Of a stretch of 64,000 nt of DNA, positions 59,501 through 64,000 are shown piece after piece. Both the position numbers and the translations under genes were made by a program. A model generated the notes under the pieces. That model was not told the origin of the DNA, made no database searches, and saw only the letters and a list, made by a program, of their open reading frames with translations. Source of the DNA: Acanthosoma haemorrhoidale (lineage: Eukaryota; Arthropoda; Insecta; Hemiptera; Acanthosomatidae). Within the stretch, counting starts at the first letter, position 1. Each line of letters opens with the position of its first letter. The stretch covers positions 57,247,239 through 57,311,238 of the forward strand of contig OV884012.1 of NCBI GenBank assembly GCA_930367205.1, given 5' to 3'.

Positions 59501-62500
59501 TTATTTGCACAATAAAAAGTGAATTTTGTGAAATATTTATCTATGCAAAATACTCTGACCCAATATCTACAAAAATGTATGCATTACCTTTTTAAATTTT
59601 TATATTTTATTTTGTATTCATAGATAGCCATGATATTAGAAATGAGGAGATGTTTTTGTTAGAAATCGGCTTATGTTGATGAAAAAAAAATCTTAGATTT
59701 TCATATTTATTTATCTCCCACGCAGATAGTAGAAGATTGTTCCAACATTTTACAACTATAAGTACAACTCTTTCCCCCAACGATTTTATAGTATGGATAG
59801 TATAATTATATTTTTGCACAACTAATTCATTTCCCATTAAAAAAAAAAAGAATAATTATGAAGTAGATACCAGAATGTTTATGTTTGATGAAAAAATTGT
59901 TAGTATTGTAGAGATTTGAAACATCTTCATGGTCATATTCATTTTAATTAGATAGCATATTGTTAGGCATATTTACTGTAGGTCCTGAAAAGGTACTGTA
60001 GCTCCTGGGAATAAGCAGGTAAAGTAGTTAATATCAAAATGAGATAAATGTAATTTTAAAAAGTGATGCCCTGAAAATACATTTTTAGACTAGTCTACTT
60101 ATTCCCCAGAACCACAGATTTAACATCATGTTTGTACATATATTTGTAAATATATATGTGTAAATGTATTTTATTGTTTAGCAATATAAGATTTTAGAAA
60201 TAATAATTTTAATTAGGATACCAAATTTAATGATTATTTATTTCTGAGCAAAGACTAATTACTAAAATATTTTTTTTTGTATTATGATAATAATAAACGT
60301 TTATTATTTAATTTTGCTACTAAATAAATTTTGCCTGGTGTATTTAGTGCATAAGGGTATCGATGACTTGTCAATTAGTAAATGTAGTCTGATTTTTAGG
60401 AAGGAAGGCATAAAAGGAAGTAGTAATGGTCAACACAATGTAAAAATCAGTAAGTAAGAGAGTTTTTTAACATTTCTCAAACAAGAATATATAGTGCAAA
60501 AAAGAATTAAAAGTTATAAGAAATAATAGACTTCGCTCCCAGCTAGGTTTCTATACATATTAACTATATTCCTGGTGTCAATAAGAGTGTTTTCCTTTAT
60601 AGAAATAATTGAGAAAATGAATACTTCAATTTGCTATTCAGAACCCTCTCAAAAATTTGCCGTTGTATATTAATAGGTATATTACTAGAGAAATGGGTAT
60701 CATTTTTATAATAGTTAAGGCATATTTCAGGTTTTTTGTTACAAAACGGTACTAGTTCTGATGATTGAAAAATAAAACCATTCAGGTATGCTTATTGTTG
60801 ATAATGAAGACTTTCTTAATTTAAGAGTATGGGCCTATGAAATACCATTCATTCATTATCTAAGGAATAATTCCATTGCCCAAAATAACTGTAAGTAGTA
60901 ATCCATACATTCATTCATAAATCTGTGTCACGAGCATTCACTTGGGCCCCTTAAATGGGGGGAATATCCTTCTTCCAACTCTGTCCTGTTTTGCAGGCCT
61001 CCAGGCACAATTTCGAAGAATGATTCTGGCATCACAGTTTATGATATCTAAAAGGTAATTGAGTTTTCCCCTCCATCTTCAACCTCATCAGTTTCTTCTG
61101 TATGAAGGTAGCCGTTCTAACTAGTTCATATAACTTACAATATTACAACCCATTCTTTGCTGTCCTTACTGGGTTGTTTTTGTCAGTCTATTTTGCGGAG
61201 GATCTTCCTTTTGATCTTGAACATAAAATCCTCTACTTTTGGGAGATGGGTGAACATTCTGAGCCTTAAGAATGGGCTCTACGGCCAAATAACAAACGGG
61301 TGTGTGAACACACTGGTTAATTTCAGAAAGAAATTATGCATTAATGTAATACCTAGTAAAGTAGAACAGTTTGGACTATACTTCTCATGTTTTATAATTA
61401 TAAATACAGTGTATTCAAATGATGAACATGAATATTTTACAATATGCTTGCTCACTAATACCTTATCTATATACTTTGTATTTAGGTACATGTTTAATGA
61501 TATTTAGTACATTTGGCACTACCGGCTTAATTTCCTATCTTTGTGCTAGTGAGTGTTCAATGACGTCGAGAGGTAGTACTGGGTTATAACTCTAGCCAAC
61601 AGAGTGCTCGGTTTGACCTTTACAGATCAGCATTGGGCTTCTCATTACCCGCACCAATTCTTAAAGCTCCGATTTACCTCCACAATTCTCTGTATCTTAT
61701 TGCCGGTGCTGTTTCCTGCACTTGCCTAGGGATTAAGGTAGACAATACACTCACCCTCTCAAATCTGTGCTATCCTATCTCAACTTGGGAGAGCTATAAT
61801 TTCCAAATTTATTTTTCCCAGGTTGGTGATCTAATCCATACCTGTGGCAGTTGCATCTATTGAGAATAAAGCATTCTTTAGATCCACTGGTAAATGGCCT
61901 ACATTATCCCCATGCTCTAAAATTTGTGCTTAACTAACCAATATCTTTCTCCTGGTATTGATGTCAGGTACCCAAATCCACTCAAAACAAAGCAAGAAAG
62001 CTAATCACGTATTCTCATTCTATTCTCTGAATGGAACTTAAGCTGAACTGGCCTATTATGAGCCATAGACTGTTATATTTTTCTGGTTTCAGGGCATTAA
62101 AGGTTCCTAAAATCACCTACCTTAACTGATACCTTGGGTATTGGACTAATGTTCTTTTTAGGGTGTTATAAAACTCATTTTTATCAGATTCATCTTCTAC
62201 TTCTATAGCTTCAGGTTTCCGTGTAAGTGCTATCCAGGTTAAGCTCTGTCTTTGTCTTTCTGGTACTACTGGAGCTGTTGCCTTCCACTTGGAGTTTCAC
62301 TTCCTTCTTCACCTTACCTACATAGCATTCCCTACCATTTTGGAGAGAGTTTCCTAACTGAGTCGAGGAACTCTTCTTAATATAAATTACAATATTTACC
62401 ATCTACTGCATAGTGAGATCGTCTCTATTTTAATACTTCTAAAACCCTTCAAACTCAAAAGAAATAGTAATATTTTGCAGAAATAGTAAAATTTCGAAGA

Positions 62501-63463
62501 GGGGACCTTTTTGTTTAGGCCCTAGTACAGCTCAAGTTTGTACTTGGCCAGATCAGATTGTGCAGTCATGATCTGTGACCCTAAAAACTAATTTTTTTTT
62601 GTTCCTTTTAGACTGTGCTGTGATTTTTTTGTTTAAATCAACCTTAAGAGGTCCAACTATGGTCAGACTAATCTAATCTATCAAATCAGGTCATGTGATT
62701 ACTATATATTTCTACATACATTTATTATTAGAACATATTATAGTAACAGGACTTGCTAGAATAGCTATTTATCAGTAGAGTCATTCTTCTGTGTACCTTA
62801 AGGTGGTGACACCAGACTAAATAACAGCGTTTTTTCCCCCTTCTGTTGGGAGTGGTGGAGTCCCCACAGGCATTTAAATATACATCCATGACAATGAGAG
62901 TTTTTGTTTGTTTGGATGATTTAATAGAATTGAGATGCTTAGTGGAAATGGCACTTCATAGAATGTTCTGGTAGGTAAGTTTTTAAATTTTATTTTAAGT
63001 TCAGCGGATAATATACTTGTGTCTGGATGCAAACTAAATTTTGCGTTACTGTTTATAAATGAGACAGTGAATCCCACATAATTTTCGGTTTTGTTGGGAA
63101 AAATTTGTTAGTTGTACTATAACTTTGGTACTTCTTAATTAACTCCTTGGAATATGTTGTTTGAATGGCATCATGTATATTTTCCTAACTTGCGCAGCGA
63201 CAAATTCATCAACTCGTGGAATGTACTTATCGTTCATCAATCGCCATGATGCTGAATGGCCTCAGAGGGTTTTAATTCACTTCAGAAAGTCTTCTTCTAA
63301 TCGTTTCTGCACATATTGCTACTCCCTGAGTTGAAGAAGTAGAGCAGTCTCAGTAGCAGTTGAAACATTGAAAGTTTAGTACAATAAACCTCCTTTGGTT
63401 CTGTCACTTGCGACCCACCTGAACTAGGTCTACGGTCGTACAAACCTATCTCATGGTAAAGAG
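56541..63463. other. intergenic, no gene seen
   Basis: About 6.9 kb, mostly very AT-rich with poly-A/T runs and scattered stops. A decayed tRNA-like patch lies at 57355-57420. The more balanced stretch at about 61510-62350 may be an old retroelement on the minus strand, but no motif was clear enough to name it. Confidence 0.4.
57355..57420 (-). repeat. decayed tRNA-like patch
   Basis: Minus strand: TAGCTCAGACAGAAGAGCAC resembles a tRNA D-arm and CCTCC...GGAGG could form a stem; the B box (GGTTCTATTTCC) is degraded. The flank near 57315-57365 is shared with 49160-49215, so this is likely another SINE family. Confidence 0.45.
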
Positions 63464-64000
63464 TGGGTTGTGACCACCTCTTAATTATGAATAGAAGTTC
63501 CCCTCTTCTCGGACCAGAAAATATCTATCTATGTTTCCATATCTTTAATAAAGCTTATGAACCGGCACTTATAACACTTCTCTCTCTCTCTCTCTCTCTG
63601 CACTGGTGCTTGCTGCTCTCCTTAAACCATGGTCTTCTCATTCAACTACCTCTGAATCTCTCTCTCCTAACCTCGCTATGTTTTAGTCCGGCGTTGTCAG
63701 GCCCCACACCTTCCTAGTGGGAATCTCTGCCTTCGTCTCGCTAAAACTAGCACCTCCTTGGGAGAGACCTCTCCCTTGCGGACAAACTTTACCTAGTAGC
63801 GTCTCCCACGGCAATCGAGTCTGCTTCTCCCCTGTTCACACTCGCCTATGGGGTCCGGACGGTTCCTACCCTGAGACACCAAGTGTGAATTCGTGGTCAT
63901 TCCAAGACCACATAAACTACCTATAAACCTACCCTGTTCCTCTTCTCCTGAACATAGTGCTTTGTCGGGGCACACCTTCTAAGATCTTATGGAGTCAGAT
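63464..64000 (+). mobile_element. LTR family B, copy 3, cut by window end
   Basis: Starts about TGGGTTGTGACC and follows copies 1 and 2 through CTCGGACCAGAAAATATC, a short CT tract (63579-63599), GCACTGGTGCTTGCTGCTCT and GACCACATAAACTACCTA. It runs off the window at GGAGTCAGAT, where copy 1 still has about 160 bases to go. Whether it is solo or part of a full element cannot be told here. Confidence 0.8.

Noticed and set aside
56541..63463. A fourth host gene in the right-hand 7 kb
   Set aside because: Open frames there are all under 120 codons, have no domain similarity, and no set with matching splice phases could be joined.

Overview
This looks like an AT-rich nuclear segment from an animal, most likely an insect. 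It has split genes with GT-AG introns of up to several kilobases, and a dense load of arthropod-type transposons (mariner, piggyBac, hAT, Jockey-clade LINEs, Ty3/Gypsy, solo LTRs, tRNA-derived SINEs). No bacterial, organellar or viral gene organisation is visible. The insect assignment is an inference from the repeat repertoire; no gene here pins down the order.

Three host genes can be assembled exon by exon with matching intron phases. Two lie in tandem on the minus strand: gene A (18268 down to 10770, 348 residues) and gene B (33797 down to 20417, 369 residues). They share a five-exon layout with the same intron phases and are divergent alpha-carbonic-anhydrase relatives without a signal peptide. 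Gene A keeps the three zinc histidines but has lost the Thr-Thr loop. Gene B keeps the Thr-Thr but has lost two of the three histidines. Both end in a Cys-x5-Cys-x-Cys tail. The third gene, C (35792 to 55631, plus strand, seven coding exons, 1,051 residues), fuses a retroelement-type integrase (H2C2 zinc-binding module plus a degenerate catalytic core), a C2H2 zinc finger and at least four copies of an about 47-residue helix-turn-helix-like repeat. It looks like a domesticated mobile-element integrase.

Layout: 1-6.7 kb, intergenic with SINE copies; 6.7-7.6 kb, a rearranged mariner whose two ends are long inverted arms; 8.1-8.7 kb, a LINE fragment; 10.8-18.3 kb, gene A with LINE scraps in its introns; 18.3-20.4 kb, intergenic with a LINE tail; 20.4-33.8 kb, gene B, whose introns hold a solo LTR, a hAT remnant and a Gypsy element that is itself interrupted by a second solo LTR; 34.25-34.97 kb, a solo LTR of a second family with a long CT microsatellite; 35.8-55.6 kb, gene C, whose introns hold a near-complete but decayed Jockey-type LINE, a mariner remnant cut by a piggyBac remnant, a reversed copy of the second LTR family and a BED-finger hAT start; 55.6-63.4 kb, mostly anonymous sequence; 63.46 kb to the end, a third copy of the second LTR family running off the window.

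The strongest leads are the complementary active-site erosion of the tandem carbonic-anhydrase relatives and the chimeric integrase-derived gene C. The nested insertions with exact target duplications give a relative history of transposition.
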